Shown here in pieces: positions 25,101 to 40,200 of a stretch of 64,000 nucleotides of DNA. The position numbers and the translations under genes are program-made. The notes under the pieces were generated by a model that worked only from the letters and a program-made list of their open reading frames with translations, was not told where the DNA came from and did no database searches. The stretch's first letter is position 1; each line of letters begins with the position of its first letter. This DNA comes from Angiostrongylus vasorum (Eukaryota; Nematoda; Chromadorea; Rhabditida; Metastrongylidae), in contig JADANN010000353.1 of the NCBI GenBank assembly GCA_018806985.1, positions 124,001 through 188,000 on the forward strand, written 5' to 3'.

Positions 25101-28100
25101 TTGAAGGAGTGCGTTGGGACAGAGATCGAACTAGCGCTATTGCTTTCTGATCGACGGCAACGTTAACCACTGCTCTACCACCCATCCCACCACGTAACCA
25201 AATAAAGCTACGATGTTTTTATTTTGGAATTAGGCTGTGAAAGAATGAGTTCAACTAGGCTAACTTTTGTTTAACATATCCATCGCGTTGATTTTAATAC
25301 ATGCGATGCGGAAATAGTGGCCATTTTCAACTGTCAACCAGTGCACACCAGCTCACTGTGGGCTTTACTGGACGAAATAAAATTCTTTTCTGGGTATTAA
25401 CATGTCTTTACCGGTCAGGAACTATTTTTTTCTATTAGAATGAAATTCTGATTCTTCGGAGCTCTCGGAAGCTACTTTTTCGTTAACACTCATATTTCGA
25501 TCACGGCTGCAGTTGAACAGGCGAAATTTCGTTCAGAAGAACGCGGTGGTGTCTTAGAATGTATCTTTAGTTTTAGTACGTTCCAATTTTGTGATGGGGT
25601 TTTAAAAAAATTAAATTTTTCTTGGATTATTTGAAGACCTCGATCCCTCAGTAAATAATTTTAGAATTGGATGTTTTGCAGCAGCAAGGTGCATATATAT
25701 ATATATATATATACATATATATACATATATATGTATGTATATATAATATATTTGTATATATTATATATATTCTTGGCGCTTGCACTGGAGTGACCTCTTT
25801 GAGAGTCACTTCGAAGTTGCAGGGAGCGGCCGATATGACTTCTGTAGAGGTTTACTTTCTGATGATTTATTTTAACAAATAGAACTATTCCCCTAATTTT
25901 TTTTGTAGTCAATATTTCTCCCTTTCTGAAGATGACGAAGACCTCGAAACGTTTTTCGAATAAATATTTTTATTCCAACCTCCTGTCAGCTCATTAATTC
26001 AACGTACTGATTTTTATAGTCAGTCGATAGCTAATCCATCGCAAATCCTGTGGCTGACATAGACCATACGATAGTGTCTTCTTAAGAATTCCGATAATTT
26101 TTAAGAAGGCTCTTTTTGGACGGCTTCAATTTATTAGTGAGAAACTGTTTCTTTTGAAGGCAGTCTGCGCTATAGAGACCGTTTCCTTTCAGGAAGAATA
26201 AAGACGTGCTTGTTGTACTTTCAGATTTAAGTAGGACACTTAGAGAAGGCTTTTCCCTATGATACGATGATTGTCATTGAGATGACATCTTCGGAGTGAC
26301 TAGATGTGCACAGAGTGTGAATCCACCAATGTGCTTCAATAAAATTCGTCTTCAACTTCGTAAACAGCTATCAGCTTTTATCACCTCAACTATAAACGAT
26401 TTCGAAACGAAGAAGAATAAAAAATAACACCTTGCGTTTGCTCAACAAGAATACAAAGAATTATAAACGATTTGTTGAAATTAGTTCTCAAAAACATTTA
26501 GTGTACAATCTGCAGTTTATAGTGCCTACATACCTACATACCAGTTTCATTCTTTTACATTGGAAACTCTAGTACTTGTAATGCAAGCTTCTGGCATTTT
26601 GCATTTCTTCCATTTGCTACTCAGAACCAACAGCTTTGATGAAAACTGTAATCTATTTCAATAGAAAGGGAAATCGTGGTTCGATCTGGCCTGGACTCGA
26701 AGTTTTGCGAGTATCTCAGCTTCGTTATGGTTGCATCATACCCTGCCGTGAGAGTTTAGTAGGCAACAAATAAAAAGGCTAACGTTGTGATTTCGACTAC
26801 AACTTCAGCTTAACTGGGTTCAATGCCGACCTGATGGCAGCGTTAGGTAGAAAGCTAGCTGGGAGAAACGTAAAGCAAAGGCCTCCGTGGTGCAGTGTGT
26901 AATGCGCCAGCCTCCTGAAAGGGAAATCGTGATTTTATCTGGCCCGGGGTCCAAGTTTTGCGAATATCTCAGCTTCGTTATGGTTGTGTTTCCATAGTAG
27001 TTGCCAAAAATACTATCTGTCAACCAACTAGGATTTTATCCATATAGCATTATCCTTTTATCACTCTTTACATATAATTTGCCTTGTATATGTCTAGCAC
27101 TGCTTGCAATTAATACGTTCCATACACGTTTTATTCTTTTTAAGGTCTAATACCTTAAGGATTATTTCATTTTAAATCAAAATCACTTCTTCACTTCATA
27201 TGGTCATTGTTGGGACAGAATTTATGTAGACCGCATGTAGTGTTGGTCTGCATGCTTTGAATGCTTTCGGATTTAGGGTCCTAGATTTCTTCGAGGAAAT
27301 GTCTACAAGAAAATTTGGAATGAACCATGAGGAAGAGATATCACTCACACTGGTGTAAGTGAAGGAGGATATCTACTGGAAAGAGGCGACGGACCGAGAG
27401 GTCCCATGTGCCGGTGGACCTTCTGGTCCGCCACTGGACGAAAATTAAAGGAGATACAGTAAATGATCATCAAGGGATTCAATTAAAAGAGAAATTCGCA
27501 AGACACATAAATTTATGAGCATGTCCAGTCACAAAATTTTCACAATAAGAACTTCTTGCATAGCTGTTGGAATCTTTACAACCTCAAACACCTTGAATAG
27601 CATTCTCTACAATCGTTGAAACGTGAGACTTCTGCAGGTCAGTTCTCTATACTACTTGCGACTGGCACTAATAACCCAAAATCTCCACTATTTACAATAT
27701 TTATACACAATCTACCATTGGTGTAACCGGAAGAGTATGGAAAAGGTGGTTGTGAAAAACATGAAACTGACACAGCAATGGCTAAGTTTTTATCTATTGT
27801 CTGTTATTTTTTAAGGCACGGTGTAATGTGAAATACAACCACGATGAAGCTGAGATATTTGGAAAACTCAAACCCTACTTCAGATTCGAACTGGCGACTA
27901 CCCTTTCCGTGGGCTCACGTGTTACGAACTGCACCACTGAGGCCCTCATTTTACTTTTTCTCTCGGCTGGTTTTTTTACCGTAACGGTGCCATCAGCAGT
28001 CAGGTTTTACAAATATCCCAGCGCCATTGCTGTTCTATGAAACAGGAATACATTTCAAATTTCATCCAAAACCATGCGAAAGACTGAGAGGACGGTATTT

Positions 28101-28162
28101 ATATACCATAAGCATTCAGTTTTTTTACCCGTAATTAACTTCATATGCATATATATGTGTAG

Positions 28163-28215
<53 letters not shown>

Positions 28216-31200
28216 CGTAAATCGTCGTAAACACACTGGCTCGGCTCTTCGCACGTTATCTGTCCGAATGCAAGGTCCCTACCCATTGGAAGACCAACAA
28301 GACCGTGTTATTGTTCAAGAAGGGTGATCTACACGATCTCGGCAACTATCGCCCAATCTGCTTGCTTTCTGTCCTCTACAAACTTTTCACTCGAATCATC
28401 CTAAACAGGATTGACAGAGCACTGGACGAAGGACAGCCATGTGAGCAAGCAGGGTTTCGAAAAGGATTTAGTACGATAGACCACATGCACACAGTAACAA
28501 GGCTCATTGAAGTATCGCGAGAGTACAAAAGACCGCTCTGTCTTACCTTCACCGATTTACAAAAGGCCTTTGATTCAGTCGAGATAGAAGCAGTCTTGGA
28601 AGCCTTTGATAGTTAAGGAGTCCCTACTTAGTACATAAAGATTCTTCGCGAGGTTTGCAAAAATTTCAGAACCAAGGTATCACCATTCTACGACGATATT
28701 ATCATTGACGTCAAAAGAGGAGTTAGGCAAGGCGATACGATCTCGCCAAAATTATTTACCGCCACCCTCCAGAACGTCATGCGAACATTGGAATGGGATA
28801 ATATGGGAGTGAAAATCGGTGGTCGGCAGTTACACCATCTTCGCTTTGCTGATGACATCGTCCTTATAACACCAAACGTTAGCCAAACGGAACGTATGCT
28901 TACCGACTTTGATAAAGCCTGTGGAAATATTGGTCTTCGACTAAATCTCACAAAAACGATGTTCATGAAGAACGGATTGGTTTCGCATGCCCCTTTCATG
29001 CTCAACGGAACGAATATCTCGAATGCTCCAGTTATATCTATCTAGGTCGGGAAATCAATATGATGAACGACCTAGCTCCAGAGCTGAGCGGAAGGAAACG
29101 AGCGGCTTGGATTACTTTCAAGAGCATCGAGGATGTAGTGAAGAGAACAAGGAACACCCAACTCCGTGCCCACCTTTTCGACTCAACGGTACTTCCTGCC
29201 CTAACATACGCATCAGAAACCTGGTCGCTGCGTAAGAAGGGATGAAAAGGTCATTTAGCGTTGTCGAACGCGCAGTCGAATGGGCGATGCTAGGGAGTAT
29301 CCCGTTCCACACAAGTAAAGGAAGGGATCCGAAGCTCCGATCTGCGTCGACGATCAAAAATCAAAGATGCCGTTCTGTACGCCAAACAATCGAAGATAAG
29401 GTGGGCCGGACACGTAATGCGTATGAATGACAACCGATGGACATGAGCCGTTAGTGACTGAATTCCTCGGGATGTTAAACGTGCTGCAGGAAGACCACCG
29501 ACCCGATGGTCAGAGTTCTTCACAAAGAGCCTTGAAGAAAGATTTGATGCTCGACGAGTCTCTAGAGCGAGCAGAACCCATTGGGCTACTCTTGCACGCG
29601 ACAGGAAAAAATGGAAGACTTACTGGCGCCCACTCGAGTCACTCGATGATCAACGGGACTACAGGTGACACAGGTGATATATATACGTACTAATAATGCC
29701 AGTAAGCGACGTACTGTTTGCCGGTTTTTCTGCGCACGAGAAGATGTCATCTACTGTCTTGTTCTCGCAAACAGTTGTCGTTCATTGGTACCTTCCAACT
29801 AATTGAGTAACTGTGGCCTTGGCATTGAAGGACGTCTAGAATACTGTTCACTAAAGTCAAATAAGAGGGATAAGGAAATCCATAGTGAATGTCGTCAACT
29901 TGCGAAACTGTTGCTTGCTCCATCCTTCTTGATCAGTATGATAAATCAGGTCATCGTTCAGAATGAGCGGATGCATGGAAGCACTAGCACCAGTAGAACG
30001 GTAGTGCAAAGTTCCTTCTTTAAGCTTCTAGAAATTCCAACTTCTGGAATACAGTATTTATAGAAAAATTGTCAAAAAATTATCGGAAAAACAAGCACCG
30101 CATGTTGTGTACAGAATAATTTTTTAAGTCTCATTTTCAATCGCTATTATAACTCATGGATATTGTGTGGAGTGAGAGGATATCAAAACCGCAAAGGAAA
30201 CTTCATAATATTCTTTGTACAACTTGCACGGGTGGTGGTGGATGAGTTCTTTTTATCACACATAGGAGTTGTCTATGCACAAAACATGGGTATTTGTACA
30301 GAAGAACGTAGAACCTGCATAGGCGAAGAAAAGCGCAGACATATTTTAAAATGCACAATAAAACGTACTTGCAGCGCGCAGTTTGCAATAAAAGAGGCGG
30401 AGCTAACTAAAAAACTATGGAAGTGGTCGATGTGACCTCCTTTGGTTTCACAGTGAGCACAAAGAAAAATTAGACGTTGTTCACTCCGTTAGAAAAGCGA
30501 AATTAGACGTCGTGGCGAAAGTGTTCAAGAGCGCAGTGGTTGGATATGCCCTGCACATGCGGTCGTTCGTTCGACGTGGCGCTCCTGGGTTACCAAGCCT
30601 CCTATCCCTCCGGGGTAGGCAGATTGCGACAGGATTTGACTGGGATGGTAGTAGCACTGACTTGGTACATCGGTAGGCTAATCGAGAAATTATCGTTTGT
30701 TGTCGAAAAACCAGCTTCATTGAGAATTCCGTTGATGCTGGTCGAGACGTTCAATTCGTTATAATTATCCAGTTCATGCCAACATGCGGTTCACAAATTT
30801 ACCCCTCTAGTCAGTTGGTGGCAAGTCGGTGTCAATTTTGGTTATTGAATTTGTTATCTTATCAGTAGTTACATTTAGAACGCTGTCACCATAAGAGGAC
30901 GTGATATTCTCAATAAATAGCCTTTTTTTTAAATCTTTTTTTAATCGCTACTTTTTAAGCACGTAAGTTTTTGATGACTGAACGTTGGTAGCAGTGCTAG
31001 ACAAAATCGATAGAAATTTCTATGGAATATTTTTTTCTTTTCGGTGTTTTGGCAAACATTCGCGACCATGTTGGTTTTTCGACAAGTTTCACTGGTCGTT
31101 TAAGCAAATTGTCGTTAGTTCGATCCTGCCCCTGACTAACGAAGCCTGTCAGTTTGGGGTCAGTGAATTCGTAGCAGGCTTCTCAGGGACAATAGGAACT

Positions 31201-34200
31201 ACATACTAATGGGCTACTGCGAGTCATTTTTAGGTGAAAGGTCACTTCTGGGATGGCGAATGGTACATCCGTACGGGATCAGTCAGTGCCAAACGCTTAT
31301 TTACACTTTATGCCGTTCTTTTTCTTTAATTTTTGCAAGCATTTCATCAGTTTTTCCTTCAAATATCCACGTGAGCGTTGTTAGTTCAAATCCGAACTTG
31401 CATTTAGAAAATCAGCTATCCTAAAGAAATTGGATAATGTAGAATGTTAGCGAGGAAGACACACTCAAATTGGGAATCGCGGTGAAGTCCTGATACGTAG
31501 GACCATTGCAACAGGACAAATTCACCGTTTATTTTAGCACTACTTAGCATACCTTCGTTCCCCAACTAGCGTCATTGGCTCGTAAACGGGGTATGTTTTC
31601 TATGTGACGCATAAACATGTGATAAAATATCGCTTCAGTCGGGCTGGTACCCCTGGTAAATAAATGAGGAGTCTCAACGAACCAAGAAAGACGGTTTTTT
31701 AATTTGTAAGATTGTACCAGCTCATTGTTTTCCACTATTGTAGAACCAACAACCGACACCTCCATCGATGCGACCGATTCCACCGGAAGTGTCACCACCG
31801 TCGATGTACAATGAAACTAAACCGGCACCCTTTTTGCACACGCCGAAGGTAAGAGACCAATGCCAGTGCTCTTTAGTCTGGATATGTCGTATAAGAGAAG
31901 TATAACGCTTTCAGAGTCCTTGAAGATCATTTAATATGTATTCAACCGTTTCTGTTAAACAGATAGAAACATATTAGTTAATACTCTTAGGAGGCACTGA
32001 AAAGGGCTAGTTGTTTTTATTTGCAACAAATTTTCAAATAGGTGAAAGCACGGAAACTAAGAGTAGTTACCGTTTTTGTTGATCAACAATTATTTCCAGA
32101 GTAATGGCCACATAATCTCTGCTTTTGAGAGCTATTCATCATGTGTCACCACCGCGATCCCCGTGAAAGTAGAATCACCAGTACCGTTTCAAATGAGCCA
32201 AACCCCTTCTGGTTGCAGTATTCCCGATCATATATCGCCTAAGCAGAGTTCTGTTGAAGCTACCACCACCAAAGAAGAATTGCTGCGACTATTGGTAAGC
32301 TCTTTTCGAAGAGGCTATATAAAGGCTAAGATTCGGTTTTTACAGGAAGTCACGGAATTCTGCAATTTAAGAGTTGTTAGGTTTTTTCTGAACGCTATTA
32401 TAAATGGGTTGTTCCATCTATGTTTAAAAAAATAATGTATTCTTTTCATTCTTAGTGCTTTGGTTTTAAGTAGATTCATAAGCATTTGAGTTCATTCTAT
32501 ATCAATTTACAACTTAGATTTCCTTCCTAATTTTTACTTTTCCGTTTTTTAACATCATTTGTGGTTTAAGTGTCAAAGTAAGCATAGAAGAAATGGAAAA
32601 TCGAATCTAGAGATGCTATACAATGCACGCCTAGTCGAAAGTTCGATCCCGTCGCAAGCCGACTAAGTCGCCAATCCGGTGTCTGCACATTGATATCAAA
32701 GTTCTCTGTGAAAACCTCGTTCGGTCCGAGGGACAAAGAAAGGAAGAAATGCTTGTGGTAAAAGTATTTGAACGCCCTAGTACAGCTGTCTCAGGACTTC
32801 ATGGAGAAACGACTCGACCAAGATTTAACGGTATTCATGAAGAAAACAAACTTCTCATGTGGAAGCAAAACCCACTCGCAAACACGAAGACGTTCGTTAC
32901 TGACGGAGGCAAGAAAAAACGAACCGAATGGGAAAAAAGTACTCGGATCCGCATAATATGTGAACTCTTTTCATGTAAACAAATGAATGCAAACTTAGAC
33001 GTAATTCGGAGAAAACAACTGGGATCGTCAAAGTTGTATCTGACCATGGAGGCGTTAGTAGTTCTGTGATATAACGTTTATTTCAAAAGTTTCAAGTTCC
33101 TAACCAGTAACTTGGCGATCGTAAAGGTAGCTAAATACCAGCAATTTCCGAAGATGATCATATTAAAACGTTAACGGCAACATTACTTTATTATAAAGGG
33201 ATAAAGCTTTCAGCGTTGATCAGTCCGTGAGGGATGCGCCATGCATTCGACTTCATTAAGCATCCTTAGAGGTGACTGAATATATATCTGGCCTTTAAAA
33301 TGACTCGTCGTTGCCCGATGTGTCGTGTCAGTCCTGCTGTCATCCCAGAGATCTGGTACCAATTTGCCGGCTCCGAAGGGTTAGAAGGCTTGCTGAACCT
33401 GGGACGCTGGATAGATCCCATATGTACTGGAGGGCGTCTCTAACCACTGCTCTACACACGCCTGTACTTCATTATATATTCAGTTATCTATTTATGTTTA
33501 ATAAATCTGCCCTCCGCGTTGTTTGTATGAAAAAAGCTATGCTTTTCAATGACGTGCAGCGAAAAGTTCATAAAGTAGACGAACCTCGAGGCAGTGGTTG
33601 GTCAAGTCATCAAGTGCCGAAACAAACATTTCCTGAGTCGCTGTTCCTGAGATCTTCGTACAACAATGTCATTACTTCCTCGTGTTCGTTATTTGGAGTT
33701 ATCCACGATAAGTTCTTGAATCATGGCGAAATCATTGTAGCAGAGGAGTATTGCTGATCGATAATTGCCCAACGAACTATGTGAGGTCTGTAAAAAGCAC
33801 CAATCCATCAACACTATTGCATGGCCACACATTTAACAACCAAAACTGCAAAAACGGGAAGAATAGGAGTATGAAACTCCTCTATTACCACTTTTTCGAG
33901 GAACTTGTTAGTTTCTTGTTGAAGAATCTCGAGAAAAGAAACAATCAAGTCATACCTGGCAACCACTTTAGCATGTTAGGTTACTCCCCATAAAAAGTGG
34001 AAGTTTACCGTGGTAAATTCAGTATGCTTTCACATAGCTACCAAAATGTATAGGATGTATTGGTTCTAATGTACCTTACTCTGACTATTAAAGTGCGCTG
34101 TAAGTTGAGAGACGTTTATTTGAAGCTGAATGTTAGAAACTAGGATTTGTTAAACAATCTGATAAAAAAGGAACGAAAATGTAAGCTGTTAATGCGATCC

Positions 34201-37200
34201 AGCGATCCATAGCTTTTTTCACAGTTTGGCCATTCTTCGTCTAATGATTCGTTTCCAGATGAATATGTCACCTGGTCAGGTGGAACGATTGAAAACTAAG
34301 CGGACGAACACCAGCCGATATCGTCCATCTGTGGCCACGACTCGAAGCCAACACAGTAACGTGGATTCGCCACAAGACGACAATACGGATGATGAAGATG
34401 AAGACATCATTGTAAACGAGCGTCGACGGAAAGGTGGGACTGGATGTTTTAGATTCCCACTGGATTCACAGAAGAATGAAGTGGAGTAATTGGTTTTTTG
34501 TCAGTTTTCGTGCAGAAAAACCTTATGTTGAATTTTTATGCACATAGATCACAGAAGGATGTTGAATATCAAATATAACAATCCTTTATTTTTTAAGTTT
34601 TATAGAGTTTTATGCTATGTTTTTCACAAATAGGTTACGATGCGAAATACAACCATAAGGATGATGCTCAGTCGTGTGCAGAACTCGGAACCCCAGTTAA
34701 GCTTTGAACCCGCGATTGCTTTTAGTGGAGCACGCACGCTATCCACTGCACCAATCGAGACCCTTGCTTTGCTTTCCTTTCAGGTAGTTTTCTACTCAAT
34801 CGGTGATATCAGCAATCACCTGTCAACGGAAATGATCTAGGCAGCAAAAATCGGCATTCAACCCAATTTAAGCTGAAGCTGCATTCGAAGTCACAGTGTT
34901 TAAAAATTGTAAAAACAAGACTGAGAGAAAGTCAGGGGTCTTGTAATCGCGGATTCGAAGCCCAACTGAAGTTCCACGTTCTGCGCATATCTCAGCTTCC
35001 TTGTGGTTGTACTTCAGATCATACCCTGCCACGGAAAAAAGAGTAGTCGCTAAATAAAAGTTAAGGCACATATTTGGAATGTTTTCCTGTTACCTTTGTT
35101 TTTTAGAACAGCCCAAAAAGTGCCACTTTTATTTAGAAATATTTTCCCGTCATTCTTCCCTTAAAATTCTCTAGGTTTAAGAAAACAACACAGAAACATA
35201 AAAAGAAACAAAGGACAAAAGAAAAGACGTCGAACCTTTGAGTCGCTGTGTAGTTTTTTCATGTGATTTTGGTCTCGAACAATACACAGCTCTTATCGTA
35301 TATTCAATTTATACCGCTAATTTCGACATTTGTTAAGACCTTAAATTGATGCTGTTTCAGCGGAAGCCTAAAGAAACGTCGTGACGATTCGGAAACGTTC
35401 TGACACGACGGTCCTATAACTCTAGTGAAAAAGAGGTCTGGGCAGTTCGAAAAATGCCTTCCGAGAAAACAGTGGATACGCGTGTAGTGCAGTGGTTGGA
35501 GAGCTCCTTCCGCGCCCATGGCTTAACCAAACCTGCTGTCTCTTCAGGACCAAAAGGGTGTTGTCGAACTTATCTGGGAGGATGAAGGCACTGAACTAGT
35601 ATATCTTTAAGCGATCACCAGTTATTTTACAAGGAGTTCTTAGGAAATGCAGCATTTTTACATACCCACCAACATAATGAAAACATCACCGGTTTCAAAT
35701 AATAATAATAGTCCACTAGTATTGCGAAATTCTATATCAAACTCTGTAACACCAACGCGTCAGTATTCTTTCAGGACCTGTATCGCAACGTCGTACGGCT
35801 CATAATCTTATCGAAAAGAAATATCGTTGCTCCATTAACGATCGAATCCAACATCTGAAGACAATACTTGGTGGCAACGATACCAAGGTTTGGTTTGGCA
35901 TCAAAACAGTTACAAGTAGTAAGGGGGGGATCTTTCTAGCTTTAGCTCCTAATTGCTTTTATTTATTCAACATGCAGAAATATGCTATGTAGAAGAATTA
36001 GAGTGTAACTTTAGTTTGAATTTTTGTTTTAAAAAATCTACACCTAGATAGAAATAGCTGAGAGACAGGCGAAACGAATGACCCGCATGGTGTGGTGGTG
36101 GTGAACGCATTAGACGCCGGAAATAGTAATAGCGCGTTCGTTCCCCGCCGCAGACACCTGCGGTCCGTAATTTTGCAAATATCTCAGCATAATCTACACC
36201 GTTAGCATTCCCAGTTGTGGACTCGATTCACTACATGGAATTTACGCTGTTAGGGATAGCGAAACGTCCGATGTCAACTCAAAAGTGTAAGGGATTTTGA
36301 CACCAAACAACTTTTCGGATTTTCCAGTTGAGTAAGTCGGCGACATTGAGGAAGACAATCGATCACATCGAAAAACTGGAAGCGGAAAATCGTCAGCTAA
36401 GGCTTGAAGTGCACCGTCTCACGGCGATCCTACGTAGCCATAACATTGAGGTTTTTAGACTTTGGATTTTCCAGTCCATTTCATTCAATATTTGCTTATT
36501 TCCACTATTCAATTACCATTATCATCATTATTATTTACAATTCAAAGACACTACCAACTCCACCAATTACGATGGGATCACCGGCACTGAGTAGTCCATC
36601 AACGTCGTCAGCCAGTGTACACTCACCTAGGGCCATTGTTAGTTTCTTCCTTTTTTTCTTTGAAGAAAAACGGTGACGTCGAAATCTGTTCAATGTGAAG
36701 CATGTTTTCAAACACGACATCTGAATAATGAGTTTTCGCTTAAGAGAAGGTCAATTGAATTAACTAAGCGATTTGACAATTTGTCAGTTGTCGTCCCGAC
36801 TATTCTGCTTGGATTTTTGGAGCTTTTTCTCTCTTTTAATAAATCGATATAAATCAAGTCTTTGTAAAGAGAGGATCAATAAATCAATGTATTTAAATCT
36901 AGAGTATAGATCAATACATTCAAATCTAGACTTCGCCAACGGTATCGCCTACGTTGCCTGTGAAGGGCATAAAACGACCACGGACAAATATGGAACAGGT
37001 GATTCTTTTAGATAGAGCTCTTTTGGGTCAAAACACTTCTGAACTGTTCTCTCTTTTTTTTTCCTTTCCTAAGCATGGTTGTTTTTCTGGTATCAAAGGT
37101 AGAACGAACTTAAGGATTTTTCGGTTATTAACACGTCGAATCCGTCGACTAGTTGTGTGGCTGTCACAATAATTTGACGCCTATTTGCCACGTTTGCTAT

Positions 37201-40200
37201 GAGTTGACGTGAACTCATGCCAGCCCATTGGCCTCACTGGCGACTGAGGTCGACCCTTTTGTTCTACTTTCCGCTCTATAATTTAGTTCTTTTACTTGTT
37301 TCGCTGGTAATTTCTGTATTTTTTGTTTTCTTCATACCCTATGTGCCTTGTTATGTCTACGGCTACGCTCTTGAAACACTTCGCTCTTGTTTTTGATGAA
37401 AAAAAAGTGGTCTACCATAAAACTACTGTTCCGTTGAAATTTGGTAGTTGGCTTCGCAATATTTATGAACAGTATGTCGGAGTTTTTATGTCCACCCATT
37501 CTCTGTGATAATAATAAGCCGTCATAGTGAGTGGTAGTAAAATCAGTTTCAGTTCCATCAGTTACTACCCAAGGTTTTTTTATATACTTAGAAAATCACG
37601 GGCTGATTTTTCAATGTTTGCCATGGACCGAGAGTCCACGAACTCTGTCAACTTTTCTTTACGCTTTACCTCACGTTATTTCAGTATATCTAGAGTAATC
37701 CCTGGCAATGGTGTCATTGATGATCGAGGGATTTGTAGGGACTGATATTTGCTGTAGTATTAGCAAGCTTGACCTTTAGTTCTTCAACAGGACTCTTCTC
37801 ATAGAAGCTTGGATGAACAGTTATGCTTCTTGTGGGCGAAGTGCAACATTTCTTGCCGTTGATGATGGCTGTCCGGCAATGCCCATTAGATTTGCTGAAG
37901 CTGTAGGTAAACCCAACGGACGCTTTCGTCTTTTTATTTCCTGCCATACGTTATGCATCAGTTCCCTCGCACTTGGCCTCTTCTCAGTTACTACATTTTT
38001 TTTTCTCTCCCTTCTCTTCGAACTTTCTTTTTGGTATAGTTCTCTCGGAATTCTTTTCAGTTTTCCCTCTTATTTTTTTTCTTTTTAAAGGCTTTTTTTG
38101 TTTGTTTCTTTTGGTTTATTGGCATTGCCACTTTTGAATCTTAGGGGGGACGGGTAGCATAATGGTAGTAATGTTGGTTACTCGACGGCTTAGCTACTCA
38201 GGGCCTGGTTCAACCGCGTTCAAGGTCCATCAAAGCTGCCATCCCTCTGGAGTTGAGGTGATGTTAGAAAGCTTGTCTGAGACAAGCGGACTCCCTCTAA
38301 TCCAAATGGGAACGCCCTAGCACGACTATCTCTGGATTCCAAGGAGAGTCGATTCGACCAGCACTCAACGACATTCGTGACGAATACGAAAAATTTCTGA
38401 GACAGCAGGGAAACCCATATGCAGTAAGAATTCAAAGACCTTCATGGATGGTGGAAGCGAGGAAAACAATCGAATGCAAGAAGTGCTGCGATTTTCACAG
38501 TGTGATACATATGATGTCGGGTCATGTAATGAATAAATGAATAAAATAAGTTTTATTTGACATTCAAATCTTCAAGAGTTGAAAAACAACTTCGAGATTT
38601 TAGTCCTAGCAGTAAGCACAGCAGCGAAACCATTAACTGTGCATTGTGAAACACCATATTGTCCTGCTGGACGAAATTCCACTTGTTCATCCACTTCGAT
38701 TTCCTAAATACGAGCTTCAGCGGAACATTGCGTTTTTGTGAGTTCCACAAAACCAAAACTTCGTTGTGCTCGAGCAAGAGAAGCTATATCTGTTTGAGAA
38801 AAGGGCACATTTCACTGATCTTTTCTTCATCAAATTAAGTTCGCTGCCAGCAGAAATACGTTTTTTCAAAGTTTTCAGGCTGAAGGGTTTTCGGGCACGT
38901 AGCAGCTCGGGGCATGATTACCCAGTGAACCATGGTATAAATGTGGCTTATGTGTAAGGAGTGCTGTTTATAGAAGTTCTAGGTTGTGAAGATTGCAATT
39001 GCTGCGTAAAAAGTGCAATTTGCGGAAATTGTTTAAATTTTTATTTTACATCTCCAAACATCACGCGTGACTGTTTTGAAGTCGATTCGTTTCTTCACAT
39101 TCATCATCCACGAAGGTCTTGGAATGCTGGTCGAGTCGACCATTCCTTGAGTCATAGAATAGTCTTAGTAGAGTATCCAAACGTGAACCGAAGAAGGTTA
39201 GCCGGTCCAAGAGAGCTTTGCTGCATATGTCTCAATCCCGGCGCGAAAAGGTGTTTGATAACCCTGGGTCTGGGTCGAACAAGTGCACGTTTTGTTTGGA
39301 CCTTACTCGTAATGAGCGGCACCACTACCACTGCGCTTTGCGTTCACTATTTGTAAGAATTTAGATTTCAAAAGGAATCTGTTCAAGATATGTTTATAAC
39401 ATTAATAGAATCTTATGAGAGTAAGAGTGGGAAATGAGATATTATATAGAAACACATTGATGAACGCCTGGCTTTTCTTCTAATCACTCATTCTGGTTAC
39501 GTCGACCCTTACTACAATTCGCTTACACAAGTCTTCTTAATTATTTTTCATCTTAAGGTAGCGGAAAGTTGCAATTAAATGTCAAAATTCAGTGCTCAGC
39601 CGCAGCAGAAACGTCTCTCTTTCTCCTTCTCTTTCTCTTTCTCTCTCTCTCTCCTTCTCTGTCTGTTTCTCTCTGTATGTTCCCCCCATAAACGATAAGA
39701 GTTTCTAAGAGTAATGGTTCCTACTTTGCTTGCGAGCAGCCGTTTCTCGCCAAGAAATTGAACTCGTAACAGTTCCCAAGATCGACTTTCTTCTAACCTC
39801 GGCATTGGATTAAAAATCTGTCTTTCTCTTTTTTACAGCAATCTCGAGGTTGTTATTCGGCACACATTCACTTCTTTACGTATATAACACATAAAAACAC
39901 AACAGCAGCTGACGTTTTGGCAGTGTCGCCTTCTTCAGAGCCTGGAAGGGTACACTGATATGTAATTTACTAGGTCAAACGCTTCAACAGCAAAACAGAA
40001 AGATAGAGATCTGAACAACAATTACACGATTACCGGCTTCTCCAAAAACTCATCGTTTTTCACCTGCCTTCCACCCATGAGGAACAGCCGCTCAGAGTCG
40101 CATATGGTTGACGATTGCACCACCCCCACATCAAAAATCAATTCTGAGATACGGGGCTGCATCGCGGGTTATCTCAAGGCATTCTTCCCTGCTATTCATC

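Larger units (their letters stand above)
25200..27800. other. sbp-1 intron 3, mostly unassigned
   Basis: Contains the (TA)n tract at 25.7 kb and family C-related arms at 26.66-27.01 kb. 25919-25960 reads CTGAAGATGACG...CTCGAAACG, a weak hammerhead-like or low-copy repeat signature. Nothing else recognised. A missed Pro/Gln-rich sbp-1 exon in this intron cannot be excluded. Confidence 0.4.

Noticed and set aside
25919..25960. Hammerhead-like CTGAAGATGACG ... GAAACG
   Set aside because: Stem II is not convincing and no UH position pairs; more likely a low-copy repeat motif.
32749..33069. 106-codon open frame
   Set aside because: It is the body of a family A repeat; equivalent frames appear in other copies.
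33311..33757. 148-codon open frame on the plus strand
   Set aside because: Its first part is translated inverted family B repeat and the rest has no recognisable domain or splice context.
37794..37906. Candidate sbp-1 exon between an AACAG acceptor and a GTAGGT donor, with an open frame reading [18 protein letters not shown]
   Set aside because: Not similar to any SREBP segment as remembered, and its phase does not join exon 10 to exon 11; probably chance.
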